Part shown: in pieces, positions 30,791 to 42,449 of the stretch
How the letters are laid out: each line of letters begins with the position of its first letter
How positions within the stretch are numbered: the stretch's first letter is position 1
From: Saccopteryx bilineata
Lineage: Eukaryota; Chordata; Mammalia; Chiroptera; Emballonuridae
Length of the DNA stretch: 64,000 nucleotides
Assembly (NCBI RefSeq): GCF_036850765.1
Contig: NC_089493.1
Span: forward strand, 191,213,640-191,277,639
Direction: 5' to 3'
Translations under genes and position numbers: made by a program
Notes under the pieces: model-generated
The model's input: only the letters and a program-made list of their open reading frames with translations
Told to the model about the DNA's origin: nothing
Database searches by the model: none

Positions 30791-31469
30791 TCTCTTCACA
30801 GCCTATGAAATGACTGACAGCCTTTGGTGACCAATCAGCTTACTAGAAATGAGGTGAGAAGAGCCCAGTGTCCTATGACCCTGAACTTGATCATCTCAGG
30901 TTTTTTTTTTTTGTTTCTTCCTGAGCAATGGATCAGATATTGTGAGGACCTGAGCATGGCATATGGTATGATATGTCCAATACAGACGCATGACCTCGTT
31001 TGGTCTTCATAACAGCACTTATTAGAATCAATAATGGTGACGTCACCAGCCTGAGTCACTGCGGCCAAACTCACAGTCATAACGCAGACGTCCCTGGCTT
31101 ATACTCCCACTTGTTCTTTGCAGAAGCTCAGCCACGAATGTGGCATCAACCATTTCTCTCTCCTGCTGTTCCACTTCCCCTCCAGGGACGCAGGGCTTTG
31201 TCTGAGAAATGGCTCCCTCTCTCCAGGCGTGCCCTTGGCGGGGCGCAGATGCCAGTGTCTGCCACACGCTGCCCTCCCACCGCCCGGGTGCTCCTGCGAG
31301 CTCCATCCCCCCCGGGATGTGTTGTCTCCTTGCCGAGACCCATGGAGGGACCACTCCCACTTCACCAGCAGGCCCAGACCTGTCCAAACCCCAGCATCAG
31401 TTCCTGACAGAGAGGGTACCCCATCTTGCTCACCTCCTGGGTACCTAAAGACTAAGGGTGTGCCCCCGG
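30791..31469. other. Unassigned sequence with a weak MIR-like trace at 30985-31090
   Basis: 'gttggtcttcataacagcac'-like MIR words occur at 30999-31020 only. 31110-31440 is GC-rich with no recognised domain or exon. Confidence 0.35.
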
Positions 31470-31690
31470 GGAGTGACAGCCCTGGTTTAGACCCACTTGC
31501 CAGCCACTGTCACTTTCTGCTCATCACGTAGCCTCCTGTGCCTCTGTTTTCTGATGGCTGAAACAGGCAGAGGATAACGATTTCTGGCTCCTAGAGCAGA
31601 GGCAAGGAATAAATGACTTAATACCTATAAAGTTCAGCAGAAAACCTGATGCACACAGTAAGTGCTCAATTAATCTAAACATCGTGATCT
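31470..31690 (+). mobile_element. MIR SINE, sense
   Basis: 'gccactgtcactttctgctc', 'tgtgcctctgttttctgatg' and 'cacacagtaagtgctcaatt' in MIR order. Confidence 0.75.
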
Positions 31691-31699
31691 ACTTTTTAA

Positions 31700-31880
31700 A
31701 AAAAGATCGTTTATTGAGTGACGATGATATGCCAAATCCAGGACTAGGTGCCTTTCCTAATTTTACAATGACTCCAAGAGGTAGAGACTCCACCCCCCAC
31801 TTAATGGATAGGGCATAAGGTGCCAGCCCAGAGGTCAAGATATCCTGGGAGTGGGGGACAGAGCCTGGAGGGGACTCCAG
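31700..31880 (-). mobile_element. MIR SINE, antisense
   Basis: 'tcgtttattgagtgacgatg', 'ttttacaatgactccaagag' and 'cccacttaatggatagggca' match antisense MIR. It lies tail to tail with the previous MIR. Confidence 0.6.
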
Positions 31881-32249
31881 AGCTGGCTCTAATGTGCATG
31901 GTCTGCCTACTGATGGCCAAGAAAGCGTAGTGTCCTCCCTATGTGCTATCGGCCCCCACCTCTTGAGTGTTCTCATCCAAGGAGGGTCCTTTTGTTCATC
32001 CAAGGATGACAGTGGATGAACTAACTCTTCAGGACACTCCAGGGTCATGGAAGGACTCTATGGGACAAGATGAGGATCTCAGCCAAGAGGGGGTGGTGAT
32101 CCTGAAGGACAGACCCCTCCGATGTGGAGTCTGTGTGAGGTCCAGCTACACCATGTTCATTGTGAATTCTTTCCCTCATCTGGAAACCTTCAGTGAAATC
32201 TGTGACTTGCCAATGCCTTTAGAATTGAATTTGTTGGAGGAAGGGGGTG
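31881..32249. other. Unassigned sequence
   Basis: No exon, RNA or repeat family recognised. Confidence 0.4.
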
Positions 32250-32728
32250 TATATTAGTTTTTGTGGCTGCTACAACAAATTACCACTAATTGGATAGGCT
32301 GAAAGCAACAGAAATGGCTTCCCTCGCCATTCTGGAGGTCAGAATTCCAAAATGAGTTCCACTGGGCTGCAGGCAAGGCGCTGTTGTTGGCCTCGTTTCC
32401 TCCAGAGGCTGTAGGGGAGGTTCTGCTCTTTGCTCCCTCCAGCTGCTGGTGGCTGCCAGCATTCTTTGGCTTAGGGCCACATCCTGCCAATCTCTGCCTC
32501 TTTGGTCACTTGCCTTCTCTTCTGCATGTATCAAATCTCCCCCTGCTTTCCTATTCGAAGGATATGTGGGACTTTATTTAGGGAACCCCTGGATAATTCT
32601 GAATGATATCACCACCTCAAGACTCTTAACTCAGTCACATCGGCAGACTCTTTGCCATGTCAGATAACATCCACAGGTTCCAGGGATTCGGACAGGACCT
32701 TGTGGGGGCCGTTATTCAGCGTACTGCA
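32250..32728 (-). mobile_element. MaLR LTR (MLT1-like), antisense
   Basis: A nearly complete antisense LTR: 'gtatattagtttttgtggct', 'gctacaacaaattaccacta', 'cattctggaggtcagaattc', 'ccagctgctggtggctgcca' and 'ccaatctctgcctctttggt', in family order. No internal sequence attached. Confidence 0.8.
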
Positions 32729-32794
32729 GGGAGGATGGGATGAAGGAGTATGATCTCCCAGATGGGTGTGAAGTGGGAGGCCAGGCTGTGTGCA

Positions 32795-32905
32795 GGGACT
32801 GCATCCCACTCAGGTCACACACAGGATCACACCACCTCTAGCAGATGGCAAAGCTGGGGCTAGAGCTGGGTCTCCTGACCCCAGGTCCCAAGCTCTCTCC
32901 CCTAC
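32795..32905 (-). mobile_element. MIR-like fragment, antisense
   Basis: 'tctagcagatggcaaagctg' and 'gggctagagctgggtctcct' match the antisense MIR end. Confidence 0.5.
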
Positions 32906-33299
32906 AGCACACACTCCTGCCTCTTGTTTTGCTGGGTCTTATTCGGTCCTGGCCTCTGACTGAGGGCCTGTCTGAGTCACATGGATGCCATCTGGAAGGT
33001 TTTCACCTCGAGGCCTGTGCCAGGGAGAAAGAAAGAGGGGTCACCCAAACTAGACACAGTCCTGTAGACACACACCCTATATCCTATCCCCTTCCCGGGT
33101 CTCCCACGGCTCTCCCAGGCCCCAGGCCCTCCCGGCTGTGAAGACCCCATTTTACCTACCCGCCGTTACCAGTGTTGACAAGCAGACCCCAAGGTTGATG
33201 GGAGCTGGTGATAAATGGGAAGGATGACAAGTGGTAACAGGGAGGTCGCAGGGGTCCCCTGAATGAGCTTCGAACCCTGAGGTGGCAAATCTGTTTCTC
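32906..33299. other. Unassigned sequence
   Basis: Nothing recognised. Confidence 0.4.
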
Positions 33300-33450
33300 A
33301 CTGTCGTCCTGTGAGAGTGTTTGCTGAAGTCAGACAGCATCAGCTGAGTGACCTTGACAGTTCAAGGAGCTCTTCTGAGCCTCAGTTTACCCATCCACAA
33401 AATGGGGAGAACCATGTCTAGCTGATTGATGCGTAACGAAGATGAAATCA
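33300..33450 (+). mobile_element. MIR SINE, sense
   Basis: 'cagctgagtgaccttgacag' and 'ctgagcctcagtttacccat' to 'ccacaaaatggggagaacc' in MIR order. Confidence 0.75.
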
Positions 33451-33959
33451 GTGTGTGGAAGCACTTCCCTCAGAGAAATGGCCGCCACAGTCCACACGGC
33501 CCCTTCTGCGCGCTGCAGAACCGTCTCCGCGGGGTGAGGAGCGGAGCGCTCGGGATGAAGGTCCCAGTCGGAAGTACGACCCTGGCTGGAGGCAGGGAAG
33601 GCTCCTCCGGCTTGCAGTCAGTCGGGCTCTGCCTATTTGGACTGTGTGCTTTCGTGTTACCTCTCACCCCTCCTTCAGAGGGATGTGTGCTCCCCTACCC
33701 CCATGGAGTAGCAAAATAATGGGGCCCCCAGTGCTCCCCACAATGTCACGCTCTGTGCGGGAAAGAAGCCGTTCACCACGGTGTCTGTCTGTTCCCTGCA
33801 TCTCTGGCAGAACTGCACACAGCAGAGGCCGGAGAAGAGCGAGCTGTGTCCCCGGGGCGGCCACTTATCACACAGAATGAGAACGCTCTGTCTCTCTTCC
33901 TTCCAGTCACGTGGCAGAGGCAGGGGAGGGCAGTGACAGCCACGGGCTATTTATTATTA
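33451..33959. other. Unassigned sequence
   Basis: No exon, RNA or repeat family recognised. A TTA-rich patch at 33950-33965. Confidence 0.4.
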
Positions 33960-34110
33960 TTTTTTGGCCCCATCGTAATATGATAATCGCTCCCGTTGAT
34001 TGAGCGGCATGTGTCGGGCCCTGTGCTGAGCCCTCGGCTGCACGCGGTACCACGCGCCATCTTTCCCAGGGGCTCGGGAAGCAGGGCTTGTTATTCCACA
34101 CGGGGGGACC
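33960..34110 (-). mobile_element. MIR-like fragment, antisense
   Basis: 'gttgattgagcggcatgtgt' and 'cgggccctgtgctgagccct' match the antisense MIR 3' part. Confidence 0.5.
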
Positions 34111-34344
34111 TGTCACTCGAATCCCACGTCTGCCTCACACACTGGAATCGAAGGAAGATGATTTTTAATGCGCGTTTGCTCGTTTATGTGAACGAGGAAA
34201 TTGTGTCAAAGGAGAAAATGCAAGTAAGAAAAAGGAAAGGAAGCTAGGCAGAAAGCGAGGGGAAATGTATGATGCTTTGCTGGCCCGGCTCCTCCTCTGT
34301 CTCTGAGCTTCCTAGCCGTCCCTGCAAAGAGAGAAACAAGACCT

Positions 34345-34500
34345 CCGACAACATGGTTCCCAGGATGCGGTCCCCAAGGCCAGTCAGCATCACCCGGGGA
34401 CCAGGAGACTAAATTCTCATGCCCAGCCCGGAATTTGGGGCGAGCCCCAGCTACCTGTGCTTTAACAAGTACGAGCAACAATGGTGCACCTTCGAGTGTA
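34345..34500. mobile_element. MER5A-like hAT fragment
   Basis: 'ccccaaggccagtcagcatc', 'acccggggaccaggagacta', 'aaattctcatgcccagccc' and 'cctgtgctttaacaag' follow the MER5A order (short non-autonomous Charlie-group element). Both termini are unclear. Confidence 0.65.
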
Positions 34501-34819
34501 AGAATCACTTCCCTTAAAATGGGAGCACGCCAGTTCCCAACATCGATACCTGAGAAATTTCTCCCCCGAGGCCTGCGTGAGCTTCTGCAGTAACCAAACC
34601 TTTACTGAAACACCACCGTGGGCTGCGGAGGGCTGTTTCTTAAGTCCCCCCACCCCACCGGCATAGACCCACGGAGCTCATCGAGGTACAGTCTGACCGA
34701 GAGCGACTCCCGAGGGGCCAGGCGATGCCTTCAGACAGAGAGCGCCACGGCCTGTTTGCACACTCGGGCAGAGCTGCGAGTAGTGAGAAGCCTGGAGAAC
34801 ATGCTCGCACAGCTGTGAG
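34501..34819. other. Unassigned sequence
   Basis: Nothing recognised. Confidence 0.35.
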
Positions 34820-35060
34820 GAGCCCAGGACTCGGGAGCCAGGCTGACCCAGATTTTAGTCCTGTCTACACCTTTCATTAACGGAGTGACCTTAACCAACC
34901 AGTTCCCTTTATTCTCTCTCTCTCTGCCTCAATTTCTCCCTGTGCCGTGAGAATAACCATTCTGCCTGTTCCGCAGACTTGCTCTAAACGTTCACTGGCT
35001 GATGGGTGATGTGCTAAGTCTGGCCACTGATACACTAGTGAGTCCTTAATACATGGTCTA
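34820..35060 (+). mobile_element. MIR SINE, sense
   Basis: 'cgggagccaggctgacccag', 'gagtgaccttaaccaaccag' and 'gcctcaatttctccctgtgc' in MIR order, with a CT run in the middle. Confidence 0.65.
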
Positions 35061-35227
35061 GTGATTATAAAGCACGTGTATTTCTTCTCGGTGATGGTGC
35101 AAGCCAACAGCCCACAGCCACATCTCCTGCCACCATCCACAGCGGTTACACCGCACAGCTCCTGGAAGATGATTCTAGAGACGCACATCCCAAACTTGCT
35201 GAGACCTCGTATGTGCAGGTCTCTCTC
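35061..35227. other. Unassigned sequence
   Basis: Nothing recognised before the SINE. Confidence 0.35.
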
Positions 35228-35236
35228 ATGTTTTAT

Positions 35237-35244
<8 letters not shown>

Positions 35245-35271
<27 letters not shown>

Positions 35272-35639
35272 TTTTCTGAAGCTGGAAACGGGGAGAGACA
35301 GTCAGACAAACTCCCGCATGCGCCCGACCGGGATCCACCCGGCACGCCCACCAGGGGCGACGCTCTGCCCACCAGGGGGCGATGCTCTGCCCCTCCGGGG
35401 CATCACTCTGTTGCGACCAGAGCCACTCTAGTGCCTGGGGCAGAGGCCAAGGAGCCATCCCCAGCGCCCGTGACATCTTTGCTCGGCTTCGGGAGGGGAA
35501 GAGAGAGACAGAGAGGAAGGAGAGGGGGAGGGGTGGAGAAGCAGATGGGTGCTTCTCCTGTGTGCCCTGGCCGGGAATCGAACCTGGGACTTCTGCACGC
35601 CAGGCCGATGCTCTACCACTGAGCCAAACGGCCAGGGCC
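35245..35639 (-). mobile_element. Rhin-type SINE, young subfamily, internal deletion
   Basis: Antisense. The perfect 17 bp TSD atgttttatatcctttt is at 35228-35244 and 35640-35656. One perfect CTCF-core-like motif at 35369-35380; the other unit has one G fewer. Sibling copies read 'ctttgctccaatggagcc' where this one jumps from 'ctttgct' to 'cggcttcgggagg' (around 35484), a deletion of about 10-14 bp. Confidence 0.95.
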
Positions 35640-35656
35640 ATGTTTTATATCCTTTT

Positions 35657-35810
35657 GTCTTTTCAACAACCCTGCACTGTAACTGTTATTACCCATTTTC
35701 TACATCAGGAAGTCAAGGTCTCTCCCTCAAAATGATCTGACATTTCCAAAGTCACAGAGGTGAGAAGAGCCAATGCTAGGATTTGATTCCAGGTCTTCCA
35801 GCCTGACGGG
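35657..35810 (-). mobile_element. MIR SINE, antisense, beside the SINE
   Basis: 'tgtaactgttattacccatt', 'ttctacatcaggaagtcaag' and 'ccaaagtcacagaggtgaga' match antisense MIR. Confidence 0.65.
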
Positions 35811-36620
35811 TTGGCTCAGACTGGTCAGTCATTTCTCGAGGATGTCTGGGACACTTTCTCAGATTGCCGTTCTAGTCACCTTTGACTCTGGGAGGGGTGG
35901 GTCTCAGCCTCAGCTGGGTTGGGGGGAGGGAGGCAGCTTCTAGCACTGGAGGAGAATCCAGCCTGTGAGTGCCTCTGACTCGAGCCCCTGGTCGACCATT
36001 GTGGAATTCCAGGCTATGGCAGGTTCATCACTTGTCCAGGGTCCCCTGGTGAGAATTCAGCAGAATTCTGTACTCCAGCCGTTGATGCCCAGGGCTCGAC
36101 CCCTCTGTTCCATGCCCACAGCATCCTTGAAAGGTGAGGTTAATTTCCACGAAAAGCACCACACCCCGAGGGTGGCAAGAGTCCCAGGGATCAGGGCCGA
36201 GTTCAGAGCCAGTTGCTCAGAGCGAGAAAAAGTCAGAAGACATGGAATCATCCACACAGCCCTCGTGGGGAGGGGTCATGCAAACCCAGGCAGAGGCAGA
36301 GAGAGCATCTATCTGTCCAGCCGCCCTTTTCTCCTGGAGTCGAGGCCCAGCCCACCGCTGCCTTCTGGACACCTGGCACATTCACCTTCCAAGCCTGTCA
36401 CCCTTCGCACCAGGGTGGCCCCTGCCTGACCTAACAGTTTGCGGAGGAATAATGAGCAACTTTGGAGTCACACTGGTTCCCCCAATCACTACATTGTGAA
36501 AGCAAGTCACATGGCCAAGCTCAGAGCCAGTGGGGCCGGAAAGGCAGGGACGGAGTGAAGAATTACAGCCAAACCATGTGACCTGCCGTGCCCACCACGC
36601 GGGGTTGCTGGGAAGGAGGG
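35811..36620. other. Unassigned sequence
   Basis: No exon, RNA or repeat family recognised. Confidence 0.4.
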
Positions 36621-36629
36621 TCTGCTTGT

Positions 36630-36960
36630 TCATTCATTTATTCATCCATTCAATGTGTATTTATTGAACACATGCTGGTAAGGCGCTAGGGACTGTCTAT
36701 GCAGCAGTGATCTGAAGGTTTAGTGTACAACGCACACAAAGTCAACTTATCCTCTGACTTATCCACAGGCATTTACCAAGCGGCCACCCCATGCCAGGGA
36801 AGGACAGGTGCTGGAGATAAAGATGTCCGCAACAGAATCCCAGCCCACAGCGAGCTCATCGCCCATGGGGAAACCGGACAGACAGACGCCCATCTACCAC
36901 ACCAACGGGGGACAGGCAGGAAGCATGTGTGGGCCCTAGAGAACACCTGGCACAAAGCAC
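36630..36960 (+). mobile_element. Ancient mammalian interspersed repeat
   Basis: 'cattcatttattcatccatt', 'tgtatttattgaacacatgc', 'ctggagataaagatgtccgc' and 'cacagcgagctcatcgccc' follow the common ancient-repeat order. Confidence 0.45.
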
Positions 36961-37599
36961 ACTCCCGCTCGGGGCTCAGGGCCACTCTCCCCCCCTCCCC
37001 TTTGCCAGACCTCCTTCCCAGCCCCAGGCCTCCTTTTCAAGCCTGGGCCAGCCAGCTTCCCAGAAGGGGAGGGCTCAGCAGGCTCGTGCTGGGCACAGCG
37101 CAGAGGAATTAAGTGCAATTAGTGCAACGAATTCCTCTCCTTTTCCCAGACTGACGGGGGTGATAGGAGAGGAGGCTATGCATGGAGCCTCCCGGGAACC
37201 TCAGTAATGGTGTGGACGAGTGACAGCAGACAGGCCCTCTGCCTACCGAGCTGAGACCACGCCGCTTCCCGGGGTGAGCCGGAGGTCAGGGGTCAGACAG
37301 CCTTCCCCAGAGAGGCTCCCGTTTTCCTGAGTCTCAGGAGCTGGGAGTAAATTGGTTTAATGGAGTGGAGTCCCGTTGTCATGGTGGCAGGAGGAATAAA
37401 GAGGCATCGCCCTGCCCGGAGTAATGATGTTCAGTGTGGCTTTTAGCGAATGTGGCCGGCCTCATTCAGGGACTCCCTCTGACCCCTGGGGCGTCCTCTC
37501 TCAGATCATGGCTGTGCCCTGCCCTGCCCATCATGGCCAGGCTGGAGACCTACGGCTGGCTCCTCCCCACCCCGAGGGACCAATCAGTCTTAGGTCCTG
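36961..37599. other. Unassigned sequence
   Basis: A short near-palindromic AT element 'ttaagtgcaattagtgcaac' at 37109-37128. No exon recognised. Confidence 0.4.
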
Positions 37600-37950
37600 C
37601 TGGGCTCTCCTCCTGCACATCTTTTCTGTGTCTCCCTCCATTGCTGCCACAGCCCCCTCAGCGTCCTGGGCCAAGTCCTGGTCCCATCCAACCTTCCCAG
37701 AGCAAAGAGATGGTTCTAGAACTCACACCTGACTGTGTCTCTGTCCTGCTGACCCCTCCACACCTGTGTCCCTCCCTCTCTACCGTGACTATAGTGTCAG
37801 ATCCCGTTCTCCTCAGTGCTCTTCCTCCGGTCTCCACCTGGCCGTCACCTGCTTCTCCCTAAAATTCCAGCTTCGATCTACCCTCCTCTGTCCAGCCTTC
37901 TCTGTCTCTCACTCTAACCCCCCACCACCAAACGAGTGTCAATCACTGTG
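37600..37950 (+). mobile_element. L2-like LINE 3' fragment
   Basis: Pyrimidine-rich text in L2-like order ('tctccacctggccgtcacct', 'cttctccctaaaattccagc'). Weak. Confidence 0.35.
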
Positions 37951-38189
37951 AAATGTTAATGCCGGAAGCACACTCTATACCTGTTTATGGACTATCGGGA
38001 CCTCTGTGCTTTAAACATAAAAAGAGTTAAGATTTCACACATGCAAACCAATTGCTCCCCACTCTGGAGATGATACTGTCCTTGTGGAAAATGCGCATTG
38101 TACACTAAACCCTCAGATCCCCGATTTCCCAATCCGTCCCATCAGATTTTATGAGAGAGGAACAACTTACCAGAAAAGAAAAAACATTT

Positions 38190-38400
38190 TTTAACCTCTG
38201 ACACCTCTTCCAGGAAGGCTCCCATCCACCTGGAGCCAGACTTGATCTTTCTAACAGCACCATCTGTGCTGTTGCCCTGCATGTTTGTAGAGCCATCATT
38301 ACGTGTTTGGTTCCCTCATGAGTTGACGAGCTCCTTGAAGAGGCAGGACCTGTGTCTCCTATGTTTACTCCCCGTCTCAGCACCTGGCAAGAAGGAACCT
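38190..38400 (+). mobile_element. L2 LINE 3' end
   Basis: 'gacacctcttccaggaaggc', 'agttgacgagctccttgaag' and 'aggcaggacctgtgtctcct' match the L2 3' end in order. Confidence 0.65.
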
Positions 38401-38564
38401 TGGGGGCGCCGTGCCACGTGCGGCCATGCTCAGCACCCTCACCGGCCATCCCGGCACAGCCAGGCGCCGTCAGCTCTGAGTCAGGGACACCCAACACTTC
38501 CGTTAAGATGGTGTGTTTCCTCGGCAGACGCAGACGGAGCCCTGAATGACATGTCCGCAATAGC

Positions 38565-38665
38565 ATTTTAATGGCCAGAGTTCAATTCCCCATAAATTAC
38601 TTACGTTTCTGCAATAATGGAGCTGGCATTTTCATTAATACTCCTGATTAATCCACCGTCTGTCC
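38565..38665. promoter_or_regulatory. AT-rich conserved-element candidate
   Basis: Repeat-free AT-rich island with several homeodomain-like cores (ttttaatggcc, cataaattactta, ttcattaatactcc, gattaatcc). Candidate only. Confidence 0.25.
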
Positions 38666-38854
38666 TGGAACCTGGCAGAGAAATCCCAGCAGCCCCGGGG
38701 TTCCCCTCCAGATAAAAGCTGGTGGAGAACAGTGGGAGAACACTGCGCCACCTGGCCTCTTATATGGCTGTGGCAACGTGGGAGGGGGGGGGCGGCTCTG
38801 AGCCCCGACTGCCTGTGCTCGAAACCAGCCCCCAGCGCTTACCACTGGGGCCTG

Positions 38855-39010
38855 GAGCGCCTCAGACTGCCTCAGTTTCTCTGTCAGTCAAATGGGCATC
38901 AGATATAGTACTTATTAAGGTTGTGAGGATTAACTGAGTTGGTATAAGTCCTTACTTAGCACAGTGCCTGGCGCATATAGTAAGTGCTCAGTAAACAGTG
39001 CCTACTATTT
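38855..39010 (+). mobile_element. MIR SINE, sense
   Basis: 'ctcagtttctctgtcagtca', 'gttgtgaggattaactgagt' and 'cacagtgcctggcgcatata' in MIR order, tail included. Confidence 0.85.
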
Positions 39011-40010
39011 ATTTAGTTTTTTTTTTGGGGGGGGGTCTTTGAGTTCCCCCCCAGAAAGCTCAGGGAGCTGCGGCACCTTGGAAGAAGTGGGACGGCTTGG
39101 GGCAGGGCTGCTTTTGCAGGGGCGGCAGCCCTTGGAGGAACACAATGTCTGCCTTGCAGGGCGTGTTCAGTTTGGAGGAGTGGAAATAGGGACCTTTGAA
39201 TTCCTCCCAGCTCCACGAGCAGCTGGGGGACCCTCAGCACGTGCCTCCCCCCGCCCCCCCCCGCTGAGCCCGCCCCCAATGTGAGGAAGGCGTTTTGGGG
39301 AGTTTAGAGACTTTGATGAGACGCTGCGTGTGGAAGCCCTGCTACTCCTGACTGTCCTTCAGTTCAGGTAGTCAGTCAAGAACTTTTATTGAGCTCCTCC
39401 TCAGGCCGGACACCGAGCCAGGCCCTGGGATTCAGCAAGAGGGGTCCCATCTCCATGGAGCTCAGCGTGGTCGCAGCTGACGTGGACGATGACTTAAGCT
39501 GACAGGTCACTGTGTCATAGGACCTCAGGGGGCCGTAAGTGCAGGGACATCCACACAGGGTGGGGTGGCAGAGGAGGCTGGCGGCTGCTTGTAGAATGGT
39601 GTTCAGAGAGGGTCTGTTGCCAGAGGCGAGGCGCAAGCGTCCAAAGAGAGGTTTTCATCAAGAAGTGAGAGAGCAAGCCACGTGAGCATCGGAGGGAGGA
39701 GTCTAGGGGAGGCCGGGGAACAGCAAGGGCAGAGGCTGGAGCAAGCTTCTGCCCTGACCTTCTTTCTCTCTCTCCCACTCCTTCTGCCTCTCTCTCTCTC
39801 TCTGGTAATTTCAATTAATACAGGGTGTGGGGCTGAGGGGAGGGCCTCGCAGCATCCTGGTACTCAGACAGGGGCTAACTAAGGGGGTGGGGTCTCCGTT
39901 TTTCTATCTGCGCATGCCCCATGGAAGCCAGAGTGCCTCTGCCCCACACTCCCCTCTGTCTGCGAAAGAGTTGGGGTGTGGTGCTTTTCCTCAGTTCCTC
40001 TTCCCCCTCC
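39011..40010. other. Unassigned sequence with ancient-repeat traces (39370-39510) and CT runs (39763-39803)
   Basis: 'cttttattgagctcctcctc' and 'tccatggagctcagcgtggt' suggest the ancient dispersed repeat. No exon recognised. Confidence 0.4.
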
Positions 40011-40065
40011 CCCTCCTCTCCCTCCTCCTCCTCCTCCATCCCCTCCCCCTCCTCCTCCTCCTCAG
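40005..40065. repeat. (TCC)n polypyrimidine tract
   Basis: C/T-only tract dominated by CCT triplets, with a few A interruptions. Confidence 0.85.
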
Positions 40066-40089
40066 GCACCCAATCCAGCATCTCAGATC

Positions 40090-40460
40090 TCTGTGCCTCT
40101 CAGGCTCCCCCAGAGCCACACTGACCTTCATCCATTTCCTCAAACCCTCTGCCTCTGGGTCTTAGCCCAGGCTGTTCCATCCACCTGGAACACACTTCCA
40201 TACACCTGTCTTCACTTGGCTGACTCCTACTTATCCCTAATGTCACCATTTGTCCTCTGAGGTCCAGTCTTTCTGTACGTCCCCAGGCTGGGCACAGTCC
40301 CAGTGCCCTGCCTCTGCCCTTGGCTCGTCCCCAGAAGCCCCGTGATCACACTGATCTTCACTGCGGCCTCTTGTCTGCTGCCTCCGCCGGGCCGCATACT
40401 CAGGGCCCGGGTCTGATTCGTCTCAGCATCTCTCGGGCCCAGGATCTGGGACCAAGTGAG
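40090..40460 (+). mobile_element. L2 LINE 3' end
   Basis: 'cccaggctgttccatccacc', 'tggctgactcctacttatcc' and 'ctctgaggtccagtctttct' follow L2 3' order; the tail phrase near 40430-40460 is degraded. Confidence 0.7.
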
Positions 40461-41275
40461 CATATAATATGTATTCGCCCCAGGCTAGGGATTAAAGATC
40501 TCACGATAGTCACACAGGGTTTCTTCCCCTGAAGATCCCAGGTCTGGACAGGAAGACAGGACGAGTTTCCAGGTGAGCGTGCCCTCACTACGATGACTGG
40601 GGACGAGGAGAAACGCACGCAGGTCAGGAGAGGCGGCAGGGCAGAGGGCAGGGGACCGGAGAGCACAGGTCCTTCCGGACACCAGCAGGACAAGGCGAGT
40701 GGTCCGATTTTGACCGTTCCAGGCATACACACCACAATCGTCTGGTCACACTACCTGCTGAGGTCGGGACCTCGCCCTCCAGAATCTGGGTTATCATGGC
40801 CAGGCCTACAGATTACAGCAGGCGGAGGGGTCCAGGCCGCTGCCGGCTGGGCTGTCTCTCAGCAGACCCTTCTGGAAACAGTGCTCACGTGACTTTTCCG
40901 AAGCTGGTTCTGCTCGTGACCAGAAAGGTCTCCCCCAACGGGGGAGTTAACCATTCTGTTCTTGGAGAGTCTCATTGCTCACTGGCTTAGCAAAGGCACT
41001 GAAATGTCCTGCAGGGAGGCTTTGGGTTGACTTTAGTCACTCTGTCTCCTAAATGTGATTGCATCGGGAATCCTTTTCCTGGCCTCAGCCTTCCACAGAG
41101 AATGTCACAGCAGGGTCACCGTCAGTGATGTCCCTTCGAGGAGAGGTGAGGCAGGTGAGAGATTCAACAGGTGAGAGGGAGGGCACGGTCCCCAGATGTA
41201 AAGCGGCCGCCTTACAGGGACCTTTCTGTCTGCCCCCCCTGAAGGTTTCCAGAATATCGAGGGCCACTTCCCCCC
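40461..41275. other. Unassigned sequence
   Basis: No exon, RNA or repeat family recognised. Confidence 0.4.
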
Positions 41276-41987
41276 CACACACACACACAGTCACACACAC
41301 ACAGCCACACACACACACACACACACAATCACACACACACACATACACAGTCACAGACATACACAGTCACACACACACACAGTCACATACACACAGTCAC
41401 ACACACACAGCCACACACACACACAGCCACACACACACAGCCAGCCACACACACAGTCACACACACACAGCCACACACACACAGCCACACACACACACAG
41501 TCACACACACACAGTCACACACACACAGTCACACACACACAGTCACACACACACACAGTCACACACACAGTCACACACACACACAGTCACACACACACAG
41601 TCACACACACACACAGTCACACACACAGTCACACACACAGTCACACACACACAGTCACACACACAGTCACACACACACAGTCACACACACAGTCACACAC
41701 ACACAGTCACACACACAGTCACACACACAGTCACACACACACACAGTCACACACACAGAGTCACACACACAGTCACACACACACAGTCACACACACACAG
41801 TCACACACACAGTCACACACACACAGTCACACACACAGTCACACACACAGAGTCACACACACAGAGTCACACACACAGTCACACACACACACAGTCACAC
41901 ACACACAGTCACACACACACACAGTCACACACACACAGTCACACACACAGTCACACACACAGAGTCACACACACACAGTCACACACC
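41276..41987 (+). repeat. CA-type compound minisatellite, (CA)n-GT units of 10-14 bp
   Basis: A 0.71 kb array in which short CA runs are punctuated by GT (cacacacagt, cacacacacagt and a 14 bp form). Variants are spatially ordered: CAGCCA units cluster on the left (about 41300-41490), plain CAGTCA in the middle, CAGAGTCA on the right (first near 41757). The long His/Thr/Ser open frame through it is an artefact of even-length units lacking stops. Confidence 0.97.
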
Positions 41988-42365
41988 CCTCCCGCGTGAA
42001 AGGAAAGGGAGAGTGAACGAAGCCCTCCCAGCGACCACTGGAGACGGGAGCATTTCTGTTGGTTTCATTTACAAAAGTGTCCTTGGCAATTTGTCCCAAT
42101 TTGCCTCATTACAAATGATGCAAACATCCGGCGTAATCACAAGCGAAATGGGACAGTCTAAATGCTGCCTGACTGAAAACCCCGGCGTGGCAGCTCCCGG
42201 GTGGTCTCCCCACAGGGACCTTGGTTCCAAAGTCCTGGGGGCTCAGGGAGGATCGCCAGGCCCGGAGGGCGTTCCCCTGGACGGCAGCTCTCCACGCGGC
42301 GCCTACTGAGGATACACCATCTTCTCTGTCTGTATGCCAAGGAAGCAAGGAAGGGAAGTAGGGAA

Positions 42366-42399
<34 letters not shown>

Positions 42400-42449
42400 G
42401 AGACTGACAATTTCCCATTCGCCATCTCATCGGTGTGCAGGGCCATGTG
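41988..42449. other. Unassigned sequence with (GA)n at 42366-42401
   Basis: A GA dinucleotide run; otherwise nothing recognised. Confidence 0.45.

Noticed and set aside
34877..35641. 254-codon minus-strand open frame
   Set aside because: Its N-terminal half is the SINE body and poly-A (lysine run); the remainder is a MIR and unassigned DNA. Similar SINE-derived peptides recur at every other copy.
41059..42309. 416-codon open frame rich in His/Thr/Ser
   Set aside because: It is the translation of the CA/GT array, whose even-length units contain no stop; its ends run into unique DNA without any domain or conserved start context.
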